Positions 23,652 to 36,243 are shown, counted from the first letter of the stretch. The stretch: 64,000 nucleotides of DNA from Ligula intestinalis (GCA_036362985.1 JAYGXS010000002.1:88467609-88531608), one strand, 5' to 3'. The notes: generated by a model not told the origin, from the letters alone. Translations and numbers: made by a program.

Positions 23652-23984
23652 GTATGATCGTGGGAGCTATGTGTGCCGTCACTGGAGTACTCACAATCTC
23701 ACTACCAGTTCCTGTGATCGTGTCGAACTTCTCTATGTTCTATTCGCATACCCAGGCTCGATCAAAGCTTCCCAAAAAACGGCGCCGCGTCCTGCCCGTT
23801 GAAGCCGTTCGACCAAAGACTCCTGGTGCATTAACTGGTCTGGCTGGCGGCCTTGCTACATCTTTTCCCAGACCCCTTAAAGGTGCGATGGCTGAACTAC
23901 CTGATGGTCGACTGGGGGCATCAAAGCGCAACCCCAGCAGTAGTATATTTTTTCCGAACACAGAAGCTCAATCAATTACAGCGG
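23652..23984 (+). CDS. Shaw: Shaw channel exon D: S6 gate and proximal C-terminus
   Basis: The acceptor TTGTAG ends at 23651 and the exon opens with the last two bases of a Gly codon, then [20 protein letters not shown]. It holds the rest of S6 with the PVP kink ([10 protein letters not shown]), which forms the intracellular gate, then [20 protein letters not shown], a Shaw-specific basic stretch after S6. The remaining 60 or so residues are Gly/Pro/Ser-rich and poorly conserved. The exon leaves in phase 1 at donor GTTAGT (23985), and this phase matches exon E. If the donor is not used, the frame ends only one residue later at TAG 23987-23989, giving a natural short C-terminal isoform. The 13.3-kb upstream intron carries PLE1 and a LINE fragment. 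Confidence 0.95.
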
Positions 23985-23990
23985 GTTAGT
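23985..23990 (+). other. Exon D donor GTTAGT overlapping an in-frame stop
   Basis: The donor hexamer GTTAGT contains the TAG that would end translation if the intron were retained. Splicing therefore decides between a truncated tail and a tail of 216 further residues. Position 3 is T rather than A/G, so it is a somewhat weak donor. Confidence 0.6.
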
Positions 23991-25779
23991 GTTCATTAAT
24001 GACCTAATTCCTAGCTTACTAACTATAAACTTGTTTATTTATCCATTCCAAACAGTTTCTAAGCAGTACATAAGTCAGGCTTTGCTAAAGTCTTTAATTT
24101 TTATGTAAACTGCAAGAAACGTCAAACATTAGGTAGACTATCAGTGGATAGCGTTTACACGTATTGCAGACCCATTTATGCTGAGGATATGCAGGGTTTA
24201 CTAAACCAAGGTAAACATTTTTTAAACAATTTTAAATTTCGTTTTTATTATAGTTTTATTAATTTAAACATGTTAAACTATTAACAACTAGCATTTTATT
24301 GTTTTTTTACTGCGTATTCCCGCACTGACGTCCATTGTGGTCCAGACTTTGCTGATGATAAGCCGCACCATACGATTATTTCTGGTTGATTAAAATGAAG
24401 GTCGACAATAAAATGTGAATTGTCAGTTCCCCCAGTTGGTACAGTTGTGACGTTTAATAGTCAATGTCCAGTGAAAAAAATAAATGACACTTGTAAACAT
24501 TTAATTTTTTCGAAATAATAAAATAAGAATACACAACGCGTTTGCAATTAATTAAAATGTAAGTAAATGTTTTAGGACACCCTGTATACTTATTTTTTGT
24601 ATTTACTTTTAATGTAGGCCACATAATATTCAAAACAGTCGACTACAGGTTTTGTGCACAATATTAGGTGGCCGCAATTGTGTAACAGAACGTATACAAA
24701 TGGCCGTTAGCGCGTACAGAGGAGAAGCCAAGCATTCGAAGTCACAGAAATTCACTGTTTAGATCCTTCCGACTGAATTCAAATGCCTGTTTTTTTAGTC
24801 TATATTGCCTATACTGTTATAAACGACAGATCCTGGAGACGGATAGACCCCACACGGAACAGAGGTGGCATTACTTTAAATCTCGAAATATTACATTGTG
24901 TCGTCTCTTAAAAGTAATAATTGAAACATTAACCGTAGCTCGGCATATAATGCAAGTCATTAGCGTTTTGTCGGGTTCCAGATCACGCCGTGGGGTTAGA
25001 TGGGCATGCATTACCGGCTTTTCCTGATAATACATTGCTAATACTCGTTTAAATTTTCTTAACCTCCACGTACATTTGTACGAAAAAAACGCATTTATCA
25101 ACAATTCCAAATCGATTAGTCAGTGGGGCAAGACGCAACACCTATAAGAATTTGTTATGTTTTTATAACGTTGAGAGCCTTGAATGTTATTTAAATAAAC
25201 TAAAACAATTAATATTACTGTGTAAGTGGGGATGCCCACAGACGGATCGGTCAAAAATGAAATCAGAATATTGCTGATAGGATGCGTTTTGAAAATGATT
25301 TCAAACATCCTCTTATATGCACTTGGGTTCTGCAAGCTTGCTTCATTGTTTTTTTGACAAATCTGAAAAGACTAGGATTTTCAACTGATTAATAAGATGT
25401 ACTTACTTCCGTTACGACGCAGCTATGATCTTAACCTAAACTTTACAGATTAAATGAAAGGCAATCTAAAAGTGGCTGTAAATTTAAACTTTACTAGGGT
25501 CCTCACTGAGGTTTGGATTGGTCGTTTAGATGGTACTTTCCTTAACGGTCACGTTAATTTTGTAAAAAGTTATTGCCATCGACTAACTTCTCTCTCAGAA
25601 CGTTTCCAGCTTTAAACTTACGAAAATATATCCCAGAAGATAAATTGGCGAACTTTCGTTTGTTTTAGATTTATTATCTTCAGGCCTTTACATATATATG
25701 GTAATGGATTAAATAAAATATGCCGGTTAGTGGACAGTTGTCGTTGTCAAGTCGGTGAAGGGAAGGGGGCGGGAGGGTC
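23991..25779 (+). other. Intron 4, first part
   Basis: AT-rich, nothing recognised. An AATAAA-like string near 24.48 kb could serve an intron-retained short transcript, but this is speculative. Confidence 0.4.
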
Positions 25780-26035
25780 TGGAAAGGTTCGGTCAAAATG
25801 TCAGTGTCTAGACGGGTCGGCGTCCAAGACAGGTAATAAAGTGTGAGTGGTTTGATTAAGGACTTGTTCGTATCTGTGGGGGCTCGTTTCCCAGACCAGT
25901 GATCCGCTACGCGCGAGTGTATTATCTAGTTTTGCCCATGCCAACTGCGGCGCCGCGACGAACAACGCGGCATCTATCCAACAATCAGCATAGTTTATTC
26001 ATTATATCACCGTATAAATGTAATGGTCTGACACG
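25780..26035 (+). repeat. Interspersed repeat R1, copy 1
   Basis: Aligns in the same orientation with 53455-53680. Shared strings are CAATGTCTAGGCGG / CAGTGTCTAGACGG, a ...GACAGG..ATAA..TGTG block, CCCGAGACCAGTGGT / CCCAGACCAGTGATC, and CATAGTTTATT near the end. GC-rich against its surroundings. Family not identified. Confidence 0.55.
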
Positions 26036-26177
26036 AATTCATCAAAATCAAACATATTTTAGCCAATTTATCTTCTGAAATTTTCAATGGGAATTTTCGT
26101 AAACTTAAAAGTACATTCGTTTCAGTCAATGAAAAATATTAACGGTCATACCAACGCTTCCCAAATATCTTAACTAG

Positions 26178-26430
26178 AAAAATAACGAGCTTGTGGCTCA
26201 ATGCTCAGAACGTTAGATTCGCAGGATCAAGCCTCAGGTTCACGACTGGCTGACGACGGCTTCTAAGCCAGAAATGACTATTCAAGTTTCTCTTGTCCTT
26301 GCCGACATTATTATCTGCCTAAGAACACTAGTCACTATGGCTGCTGTCAGAACCCGCGAAATGAGACCGACGGCAGAGTGGGACACATGAATTCCCTTAG
26401 CGGTTGGTGAACGTTCATCAACGAGCGTCA
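26178..26430 (+). mobile_element. tRNA-derived SINE, near full length
   Basis: The head GAGCTTGTGGCTCAATGCTC has an A-box-like core, and AGGTTCACGACT a B-box-like core. The body GGCTTCTAAGCCAGAAATGA matches the SINEs at 0.7 and 26.5 kb. The tail (GCTGCTGTCAGAACCCGCGA to GCGGTTGGTGAACGTTCATC) matches the minus-strand fragment at 6921-7025. Confidence 0.6.
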
Positions 26431-26457
26431 ATATCATTCGACCTAAACCGACAAGAC

Positions 26458-26628
26458 AACGAGCTCGTGGCTAATCAATTAGGGCGTTGGACTCTCAGCA
26501 AAAAGACTAAGAGTTAGAGCCTTGAGTACTCTAACCGTTAAAACTGGGTATGACCGGTGGAAAACGGCTTATAAGCCAAAAATGGCCATTCCAGTCTCCT
26601 TACTTGTCTTTTCCGACAATATTAAATA
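26458..26628 (+). mobile_element. tRNA-derived SINE, second copy in tandem
   Basis: The head GAGCTCGTGGCTAATCAATT, then GTTGGACTCTCAGC and a degenerate B box, is followed by the body GGCTTATAAGCCAAAAATGG and TTGTCTTTTCCGAC. It lies about 30 bp after the end of the first copy, same strand, without the long tail. Confidence 0.65.
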
Positions 26629-26950
26629 CCGACGTTATTGGCAGGTTGTATTAGCATAATGTGCTAACATAAATCCTCAAAATTGGAGTTTTTGAGGAAA
26701 TTCTAAATATTTTACTGCTGAAATCTGAAATAGATATGAGTAATTTTTGTAAAATTTGACATAAATTCACATAGATGGACTTTTTTGCATGCATGGTTGT
26801 GGTTTTGGGTTTTTTACTACCCTAGGCCCATAAAAATGGCTTTCATGTCTCCCCGCACTATCAGAGAAAGCTCACATTACGCGTAGGCCGACGAGTTTTT
26901 TGGTAATTCCATCTATTTCTCTCGCTTGCTAACGAAAAATAGGCAAAAAT

Positions 26951-27152
26951 AGCTTATGTAGGCCCATTCATATACCCGTAGTCCCAGCATTTTGTCCTGT
27001 AAACTGGTGGTTATAGAGTTTTGGGGGATGGCGAAAAAGGATAGACAGAGAAGAAAATTTTTAGAAGTAAGTGTTAAGTGAAAAAAGCTAAGTTGAAGTT
27101 GCTTCCCGCGGCCGCTGTAGGTAAGTTGTTCCGCATGTAAATTGAAGGTTTG
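26951..27152 (+). repeat. Tandem duplication, copy 1
   Basis: The block from AGCTTATGTAGGCCCATTCA to GTAAGTTGTTCCGCATGTAA recurs at 27278-27480, 327 bp downstream in the same orientation, with about one difference in seven by eye. Origin unknown. Confidence 0.75.
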
Positions 27153-27277
27153 AGCGGCGCTTTGCGCCGCAAACTATACTAATCTAACTCCTACTTTGGT
27201 ATTCCCAGCACGTCATTCACTGTGTTGATTTCCCTATCAGTTTGGTTACAGACTCGTGCAGCCAGCCTAGCAAAATA

Positions 27278-27480
27278 AGCTTATGTAGGCCCACTCATAT
27301 GCCCCTAGTCCTAGCATATTGTCCTGCAAAAACGGTGGGTAAAGAGTTTTGAGGGATGGCAATATAGGATAGGCAGAGAAGGAAGTTTTTAGAAATAAGT
27401 GTAAAGTGCAAAAAATTTAGTCGAAGTTGCTTCCCGCGGACACTGGGAGTAAGTTGTTCCGCAGGTAAGTTGAAGTAGAT
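27278..27480 (+). repeat. Tandem duplication, copy 2
   Basis: Second copy of the block at 26951. Internal anchors are AGGCAGAGAAGGAAG and GAAGTTGCTTCCCGCGG. Confidence 0.75.
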
Positions 27481-28980
27481 GACCTCCTAACCACCAGTTA
27501 AATTATTCGGGAAATTCAGGAAACCCGCAATTCGAAAATATGGTTTTTTCGCAATCAGTTAAACGATAATACGGATTAGGAAAATCTACAGATATAAATG
27601 AATAACACTTAGAAATAAAGTTAAAAAGAAGTTATTAAAGTATATTCCACTGCATGTCCTAATTTCCACCCGTTAAACCCTATAAACACCCTTTTAGAAG
27701 GAAAACATGCTGGGAGTAGAGATAAATGAGTGGGCGTACATAAGCTTGTGTCACCAAATGATAATTTGTTAAGTAACAAACGCGACCCATATTTATTTCA
27801 AAAACTACCACGATCTGCATGCCTGTCATTTGTATGTGCATCAGTAGCTGACGTGCTTTTATGAAAATTGAACACTGATTGTCTGCCAGGTTTTTCAAGC
27901 AAACATTCTTTTCTTATTAAGGATGTGTATTATTTAAACTTGCGTCCTTCTAGTGTTTAAGCATGGTCGATATTGCTTCAGAACAATTTAAACACGCATT
28001 TTATGGTTGCTGTTTCTGCTATATTTGGAGGCAGGTGATTTTCAAATTTGCCCTCTTACCCCATCTATTCGTCTGTAATCTGCTCTGTACCAATTTTCTT
28101 TTATAATGTAATATACAGAAAACGCCATTTTTACCTGGATAGGTCTTTGTTCTCCAGCCAGCGTTGTTTTAAGGTGACCTAAATTAAGACCATTGCTAAG
28201 TAAGGTTTGTTTTTTAAAGGATGGTTTCCTTACTGCGCAATGGAGCTAAAAAGAATAAGTTTGCGTGCTCAGCGTTTTGCTTAATCGACTTTATTGTTTG
28301 TATACGAGAAGAAGGGTGTTGCAAGTGAATGTGAGTATTAATTTCTCGCAAAGAAATGGTTGCATGGTGTGTTTTTTCAAACTGGACATTAAATAATTGC
28401 TGTTTTTCATGAATTCAGATTATTCATTGGCCTATATTTTTAAAGGTCCACATAGGAAATTACATTCTCAGAGCATGGGAAAGAAACTAGTTTCAGTAAA
28501 ATATTTTCTATTGCATGTTATTGGTTGGATATTTTTGCCCACTGTGGGGTGTTAATGTAACAAGCACACCTCATTAAAGTTGGGGTTAACAAATGCTAAT
28601 GCGTGCCGATAAAACTAACAGCATCCGCTTATGGAAGAATTATAGATGATCACTATAAAATGCTTAAATGAAGGACAATTAGAGACGTTAATTTTACAAA
28701 TGCTTTCGAGTGCAGAATCATTCGTTAGTTAAAAAATTATTCATTTCGCTTAATGGGTAACCTGTTATGCAACGAAAATGTAGTTAGTCTTACATTTCAA
28801 CTGTCCAGCACATTAATTTAGAGGCATTTTCAAGCAGGTGGCCATCAAACATAAATCAGTTTCTAGTCTCAGAGTGGGGTTAACGTGCTTGATTATGGAG
28901 ATTGGAGGACATGTCTCAGGGTATGAATGTTAAGCAAAGGCAATGCTTATATGTAGTTTATTGTGTGATTCCTCTAGAAA
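27481..28980 (+). other. Intron 4 segment, nothing recognised
   Basis: AT-rich without coding similarity or clear repeats. Confidence 0.5.
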
Positions 28981-29009
28981 TTTAGTACTTGCATCGTATT
29001 TGATGGCTG

Positions 29010-29090
29010 TTTCTGCTTTACTCTCTAAGGATGTATCCGCAGTTTCGAAACGTCAGACGAATAAATCTCTTGTCAGAGCGATTACGTATT
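29010..29090 (+). mobile_element. Possible Penelope-like 3' tail with hammerhead remnant
   Basis: Contains TTTCGAAACGTCAGACGAAT, the same string that closes the PLE1 hammerhead (TTCGAAACGTCAGAC), with GAAACGTC at 29047-29054. The upstream CUGANGA box is not intact (CTCTAAGGATG), and no protein fragment is attached. Confidence 0.35.
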
Positions 29091-29369
29091 TTTTTCGCCT
29101 GCTCAAATATCTCATTTCAGTCCTTCGGGTGTCGAAAATTTCAAGGGTGTTTTATTGAAGCCATCGTTAATATGTTGTCCATCGTCCTGCACAGGCTATT
29201 TTGCATATGGAATGCAACTGCACACTAAAACTCCTGCACCTGAATGAACGTGATTAAATGTTTCCGACATCTTGTTTGCAATTACGTTGACCACATGATC
29301 ACTGATTCAGAGTTTCCAACTCATACAAGAAGATCATATCTGAGGCTGTGTGTACAGCAAGGGAGCACT

Positions 29370-29790
29370 GGTAGCCGGACAGTAGGGTACGGGAAGGAAG
29401 AGTTGGAAAGGTGCCAGGTCTGGGCGGAATTTATGCCGCCTAATTCATGGTAGTCTCATGGTAAGTGACGGTGTGCCTCCTTAAGTGGGCAGTAGGTCAT
29501 ACCACCTGACTGGGCGTAGCGCGTGACTTTGGTAGACGAAGTGGGCAGCTGCCGCCCACTCCTCCAGCAGTAGTCACCCCAGATTACTACAGACTCATAT
29601 GTTCGCAAAGTCGAGCCTATGGGCTTCCTCCAGCTCCTGAGTAGTGACCTGCCAGCACTTCTGTAGGCAAAAAAGATATGTTGTGCAAGGGCCAAGTCGG
29701 GTATAGCAGGCGTCGACAGAATTCTGTCCTTCTGCCGGGCATTTTTATCCAACTCCATATCGCATAGTTGAAAACTCAAAAGGTGAAATC
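29370..29790. other. GC-rich unclassified segment with a 107-codon minus-strand frame
   Basis: The frame at 29456-29779 (minus) has no recognised motif, signal peptide or membrane segment. The base composition contrasts with the surrounding intron and suggests an inserted repeat rather than a host exon. The remainder up to 31.0 kb shows nothing clear. Confidence 0.3.
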
Positions 29791-31057
29791 ACGCCCGAAG
29801 GTTGGAAGGCAGAATGAAGATGACTGTACAAGTGCTGTCGCTATGACACTCGGCGCGTACTCTTAATTTTAAACACTTTTATGGCCTTAAATCTATAACG
29901 AAACACTAAAAACCGTGGTTTGGACGGTAACTCTAACGTGGCATCAGGCAACAACGGCACTCTGAACCAGTCTGAATCCAAGCTGCTCCCGTCTGGTTTG
30001 GTTTCGGAACGCCTTGGCAATCGTGCGCTAGTCAGTGGTGTGTGAGAATCTTCAACGAACTACATACCATTGATGCCCACTGTGTCAGATCCCGCTTTCA
30101 GTCTTCTTAATTATATCTTGACGCCAGATATAGGTGGATTATGAAGAAGTGTAGATTTTATACAAGTCTACTTTTGCTATAAACAGTTTCACACTAAAGT
30201 CACCCTCCCCACACCCATCAGGCTGTGAAGCATACAGTATGCATCACCGAAACCGGTAGCAGAACCGCTAAGGAAATATTTTGGGCTTTGTTTTATCTGT
30301 ACAAACAGTGGGCTTTTGCATTAATATTCAAGAATTCTACCCAAAATCACTCTGTGCGAGAATTTTAATTTTTGTGCTCATTTCATATTTGATAATGGCC
30401 TTCTGTTGAAGCCCGACAACGCTTGGGCAATGAATAAATGTTTATTTACTTTAAATTGTTACATGAATTTCGTAAAAAAAATCAAGAATAACCAGATAAA
30501 CAGAGAAGTCTTGTGAGATCTCAGCATAAGCTAACCATTGCTATCCCAAACAAAATGTTTTTCGTTACAAAGGAATTTATTTGTAGACCTTTATGTGCGA
30601 GGAGGATATCGGGGGGTCCAGAAAAGCAATTCTCATAAAATAAATGAATAGGCGTTAACATTGCCTTCGTAGGATCACGTTAGTTTTTGTCTTCCGCAAT
30701 TAAAATGTAAATAAACTGGGATGCTTATCATTTTAAGAAAAAATATGAAGAGAATGGCAGCTGCAGTAGTCTCAGCTTTCAAAATTTTACACGTACACAG
30801 CTTCATTGGCTATCAAAAAACAGCACAAACCAAGCAGCTCTTTCTTAGTTGCTTCGTTTATTTTAACAAATAAGGAACTTTATAATATTTTTTCTCAGAT
30901 TAAATCAGTCGCGTGCACTGATACTTTTTAAAAACATTTGCCTGACCTTAGTAAAACTGGCAAAAAATAATCATTTGCCAATAGAGGAGAATATACGAGT
31001 TCCAGGTAGCATTTCAGAAGAAGAAGATGCAATCACTAGAACAAGGACTTTATTTTC

Positions 31058-31097
31058 CTGACGTTTTGGATTCCCTCGGGTATCCTTAATCATAGGT
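31058..31097 (-). ncRNA. Degenerate hammerhead motif of PLE4
   Basis: The minus strand reads CCTATGATTAAGGAT, then ACCCGAGGGAATCC and AAAACGTCAGG. Stem II (GGAT.CCC with GGGAATCC) is intact, but the CUGANGA box is CTATGAT and GAAA has become AAAA, so it is unlikely to cleave. Confidence 0.45.
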
Positions 31098-31159
31098 GAG
31101 GATAATACAGTCATGGTCATGCGCAGATAGGGTGGAGACATGCACAGGCTGCACGATAT

Positions 31160-31546
31160 TTATAGGTTATAGTGGTCATCCGCGTGTGTGTGATAATTGC
31201 TCACCTCTGTAGCCACCGCTTTGGTCTTAATTGGTGCGATACTGGCTTGACATTTCGCGATCGACTCACGAATTGCCACAATTTGTTCGCCAGCGTCGGA
31301 TGCGTGCTTAATAATCGCAAGGCAATTATGCTCACTGTCGTCGGAGTTAATGCTGCTCCCAGTCCTTCCCACGTGACTGATTCTGTTGCTCAGGAAATGT
31401 CTCAGTACACCGTATGGGAAAGCTAATTTGTTGCGTTTGTTGATGGACCGGGGGCCTGAGAACCATGACTCGAGCAGCTCGCGGCTCACGCTGTTGTCCC
31501 CTCTTGCGAGGATTTCGGCCACGTCAAACTTGAAAATATGGCCGGT
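31160..31546 (-). pseudogene. PLE4 C-terminal protein fragment
   Basis: The frame begins GHIFKFDVAEILARGDNSVS and continues RELLESWFSGPRSINKRNKL, then FPYGVLRHFL. It matches, in order and spacing, the post-endonuclease segments of PLE1, PLE2 and PLE3. The conserved Trp is present here (ESWF). The rest is a hydrophilic tail to the stop. It has no start of its own and no upstream catalytic domains. Confidence 0.65.
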
Positions 31547-31560
31547 TCGCCTGAGCTTTC

Positions 31561-34299
31561 TGACTTTTCAGAATCCTATGGTCAGAGCTCATTACAGAAA
31601 CAACATAGGGCTTGTTTCGCAATATGCGGACATATTTCCAGTTATGTGCACATGTGTGCTAACGTTGAATGGCACTGATATTATCTACATTGTCAGAGTT
31701 GGGTTATTATTATTGGTCATTTTGGCCTTCAAATGCAAGTGTTTACTCTGAGCTATACATACATTATGTTAGTTCTATCACAGGCAGTTTACACTTCATG
31801 AGCATGATCTAAATTGTATTCGCGATGGTACAGCATTACAGTTCAAAGACGCGCCCTGTTTTGCGATCAAAGGAAAACGATTAGGTTCCTCAATGGACTC
31901 AAAGCAGACAAAGGTTACCTCACGCTTCGTATTTAAATAACACCATTGCGTTCTGAAGGATGGCTTATATTACCCCACATACTATATATAAATATTTGAT
32001 AGGCGATCTTTATGACTACTGATATAAATCTATATCCGATGATGATTTGCACTCTGGTACTAGGAATAATCTCTAGAATCGTCGGGAATAAAAAATGTGC
32101 ACTGATTGCATCAGATATATATATCACGCTGACATGGTTAATTAAAGCCAATGTATTATCATTAAAAAATTGGAAATTTCTTCTTGAATATATCTTAAAA
32201 GTTTAAAGCACGTCAATTTCATTGTGATTTACTGGACTAAATTGGTCATCCATGCTTTCGTGGCAACTGCCTCAAAGTAAAATGCTGTTTATTTTTTAAT
32301 TTTTATAATTTTGCCAGGCTTGGTTCTATGAATTTCTTTTATTCTGGGGATCTTGGCTAAATTTTTGAGGCAATAAGGGTAAGTTTAAAGATAAGGTTCG
32401 AGGTAAGAATTACGTTGTACTCAGAGCATAAGTCAGAGATAAATGTGAAGTCACTTATAGAAAAGTAAGCTAATGACTCAATAAAATTAACTTTTTTTCA
32501 AAAGCTTGTTGCATGGTTAGGTTTCATATTGTTATAAAGTACAAAAAGCTCTATAAAACATAGCCTAACCATTAGTAGTAATATCGATAATGTAATCAGA
32601 CTACACCTGTTTTCTGAATTACGATTACTCACCGAGATACCAACCCATAGTGTATTTTTAAAGTATTAGTAATGTCTTTTACATGTACAATTAAACCTAC
32701 CTTTTCCACATGGGTGTGAAGGTTTTAGTTTCACATAGACTTATGAATAAAACGGTGAATGCTTTTAAAGTTCTCTGTTTACATTAATAATGAAATATTT
32801 AATTATCATGATCTTTTTCTTTCTGTAAAACAACTTCAGTTTCAGTGACCACGATTTTCTGGTTCGGTCAATTAAATAAATATCTTGTTTAACGTTTTTT
32901 TATACCTTTTGAAACATTTTGCATATTTGTCCGTAGTGCTTAGCACCATGAACTGTCTGACCTATCACCTTTAAGTACTCTAATTGAGTGCTTAAACTTT
33001 AAGTATATTGAATAATGATGTTTCTTCGTACTTTTCCGAACGTAATATTCATCGTCAAGAAAATTCACTACTATTTTATGAAAGAAGGAGAGACTTTTTA
33101 AATAAGGAACCTGTTACAAACTTTCGTTTTCTTGCATAATATTTAGCAAGCGTACGCGCATGCTAACTTCTTGCTATATAAGAATCCTGTTTACCACACA
33201 GGTCTGGCAAACACAAGCGCAGACTTTGACTACGGCCCAATATCGTTTTCGCACTCATTAGGCCCAATCATTTTCTCATAGGTTTAAATGTTAATTAAGT
33301 TAAATGGATGTCTCTACACAAAAAAACGTTGCATGGGAGGTCTTTAAATAGACCATGTCATTGCCGGAGTCCTTTATAGCAGAGCTTTTTGAGGAAATAC
33401 ATCTTAATATGAGGCTTTAGCTTTTTTTCCGCTGGAATAAATTGGTGCAGTCTCCGGGAAACAAGCAAATATTTTAATCAACAAAAGTATTCGCACAAAA
33501 AGCCTTTGAAAAATCCTGCAGGTTGCAGCCTTCTTTGTCCGAAAATGGATATAATGAAGGCTCTTTTCCAAGCTGCTCATGAAGAAAAGTAATAATGGCC
33601 ACGCAGCAGGCAATGGTTTGTTGACTTTCTGCACGCTTTTATTCATCTCTTGCGAAATGTAGACCCCCTACATTATATATTTGTGTTTTCGGTCGATAAT
33701 TTTTACACATTTTTACCTGAATAATTGTTGATGAAAAACTTGAAATATCTCTTTTGTTCGAAATGTTTGCTTAATTTAGATTGTCGTGCAGCATTGCTTT
33801 ATCATCTTTTATTAAAATCCGGCTGTAAGATTTTAACGAGCTTATTTTTGGCCGCCTACGGAAGTCCGTTCCGTTTAGATGAAAACTTACCTACTATGAC
33901 ATTCTTTCATTGATATCTGCATAACTTTAAATATATGTTTTATAGGAAAGTCACCCATGTGGTATACCAAGGCAAGTATGAACTTTCATTGGAGAGGTTT
34001 CTTGTGCATTTGATGTATAAGAAGACAATATCTTATCTTTGGAACGAAAGGAGCTTGTGTACAGAGAGGAGGAGTGATCGGTAAATTTCAAGGCACTGCA
34101 GATTGCACAATACTCGGAGACCAAACAAATGTTAGTGCACGACCTCCTGTTAAGACGACAATCCGAAGATCGAACTTGAACCCGGGTTTTACATAATCGA
34201 TGCGGATCCACTAACCTTTATTGCTTTCTTCGAATCAGCCTTAAGCCAAAACGGTGTCACAAACGTGTCCGATAGTCTCCATGGACACCAAGTCACCTC
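31561..34299 (+). other. Intron 4 segment, nothing firm
   Basis: AT-rich. A B-box-like GGGTTCAAGTTC occurs on the minus strand near 34.17 kb, without a convincing A box. Confidence 0.4.
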
Positions 34300-34379
34300 T
34301 TTGCTCATGTTGCATCAAAAAATCATTTGTTAGAATAAGAGGAAAAAATATCATGCAAGCGTGAAAAACGGACGCCGAA

Positions 34380-35040
34380 ATAGCTAATTTGCTCGCTAAC
34401 CAAAGCCCATCAACGGTTATTCTTGATAAGGGTGAATTGCAACACAAAATCTAAATGCGCCTCAATGATCCAGAGTCTTGCAGAGTCGACAAAACCACTG
34501 GCTTAAAGCCACTTCTGGCAAAGGTTGGCAGAACTTTGGGTCGACTAAAAAGTAAAATATCATCACTATGTAAAAAAGTCCACAGAAGCATCGGTGGTAC
34601 GATTCTACAGCCTCCCAAAAATAAAAAACCAGGCATTACGGCCAATCGTCTCCGTCCAAAGCCCGGCTCTCAGACTGCTTATTCCAGAAGCTGAAGTTCC
34701 TCATAGCATTCTCACAAACGAGAATTAACTCGGAAAGCAATTTCTCCACAAAATAGAGTCGGCCATAATCGAACTAGGTGAAATGGTGCTTTCAAGTGCC
34801 TTTAACTCAATCTTCACGTTCATAGTACAAGCCCTTGTTGTCAAAACAATTCATGACCTTTTATGTCAGAATTACGATGTTAAGGGTCGGCCCACAGCTC
34901 AGGAGCTCATAGAACTTATGGAGCATTGCCTCAATACCTTCTTTAGCTTCGAAGGGATAACACATGAGCAAATAAAGAGAACTCCAATGAGGGTGCCTAA
35001 TGTCTGGACTCATTGCCGTGGTTGTACTGTAAAAAGGTGA
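34380..35040 (+). pseudogene. PLE3 reverse transcriptase remnant
   Basis: Segments TVILDKGELQHKI (stop), MRLNDPESCRVDKTTGLKPL and LLAKVGRTLGRLKSK align with PLE1 DKVDYQNKIRTLLNDRQFYK and LLEKVSKTLGQLKKE. After frameshifts, MVLSSAFNSIFTFIVQALVV and CQNYDVKGRPTAQELIELME align with the SFDFISLFTSIPQALAVEN and RQNYEEREGQPTTEDLIEL region. FDF has become SAF, so the first catalytic Asp is lost, and the YVDD region is not open. Confidence 0.65.
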
Positions 35041-35814
35041 GCGACGGTATTTCGAAAGTACGAACACAAATATTAGGCATGCCACGTTAACAAAACTTTC
35101 GTCGTCATTGACAAGGATAGAATTGGTCACTACAAAGAGCTGATGAACATGATTTTGCCCGATATGCAGCTTAGAATAGAAGTAATAGGAAAAGGTAGAC
35201 TTCCGCTCTTGGGCGTTCTCGTTTTCCGCCAACCGGACGATAAACTGGCAACGCCTGTTAACCCTTAATTGATAAACACGTCGCAAATAATGAGCAATAA
35301 CAGAGACCTACGACTGCATCACAAGCGAAGTTGTATAGGCGCGCTATAATCACCTGTAGAAACCCACTGCAGCACGCGCACCGCTGAACAGGACGAGCTG
35401 AAACCCCTCCGGAAACGTTTCAGAGTTAACTTAAATCACCAAACGTTCACTGAACAGAATCTAATGCTACAAAAAACGCGGACCAAAAAGCGTTACCCGC
35501 GAAAGTAGTGCAGCGCATTTCTTACATAAGAGAGGTCTCCGAAGTCGTGGCTAGATCCTAGCTTCTCTCGGAATAGAAGTCACCCACAAGCCTACCTGCA
35601 CACACTAGCAGCAGGTAATCTGACCAAATAACCCTGTTTCTAAGCCGGAGAAGTCCGCCGTTTTCTACAGACTTCAATCCAGTAGCGAGATGTGCAACGT
35701 TTTTCGAGAAATTGGCCCGCAACTATAAACGCATAAGCATCAGCTGGCTGGAAGAAAGTTTGACCCAAAGTCAGACTTGGCAGCCCATACTTCAACTGTG
35801 ACGTCGTTGAAATT

Positions 35815-36243
35815 GTGGGCCACGTTTACGATCAACTATCAAGGCGAATTAAAGCAGCCTGGACGTTGATTGACGGTTCAATAAATGCGACCTACATTTA
35901 CCTACAGCTATCTGGTTTTAAGAGTCTTATTATCGGAGGAAAGTCACGGCATGGAGCAATCACAACCGCCAACGTGTACAGGCGTGAAACAAGCCAGAGT
36001 GATACGCGGGTCGGCCCTATACAACAGGCGGTCAAGACGCGTGAGGGCGAATCGAACACGGGCGACACGGCGGCAGACATAGCCATACCACGGGTGGTCA
36101 ACAGGAGGACGGCTGCGGGGAGGCACGTGAATAGAAGGTGCGAGACACAGCAGTTCGGTCGATATTGGCAGACAATGCACACGAAAAAAACCGCATATAG
36201 CCAGAACTATGAGCCGAAATGTTCAGTCTCTGAGAATGAGTAG
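35815..36243 (+). pseudogene. PLE3 post-endonuclease segment
   Basis: A 142-codon open frame. Its start (VYDQLSRRIKAAWTLIDGSI, then NATYIYLQL) aligns with SEDHTSRQIKEA and SVSRHINLPVSYVVL of PLE1. The remainder is Thr/Arg-rich and matches only the length of the tail segment. No domain known to me. Confidence 0.5.

Larger units (their letters stand above)
31018..31560 (-). mobile_element. PLE4: truncated Penelope-like element
   Basis: A minus-strand 3' end: C-terminal protein segment (31546-31160), 3' untranslated tail, degenerate hammerhead motif (31097-31058) and a terminus running into (GAA)n on the + strand. The RT and nuclease are missing, so it is 5' truncated just after the endonuclease, as is usual for target-primed insertion. 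Confidence 0.65.

Noticed and set aside
31540..31610. Inverted hammerhead tail at the 5' end of PLE4
   Set aside because: TTTCTGACTTTTCAGAATCC followed by TATGGTCAGAG vaguely recalls the motif, but stem II is missing.
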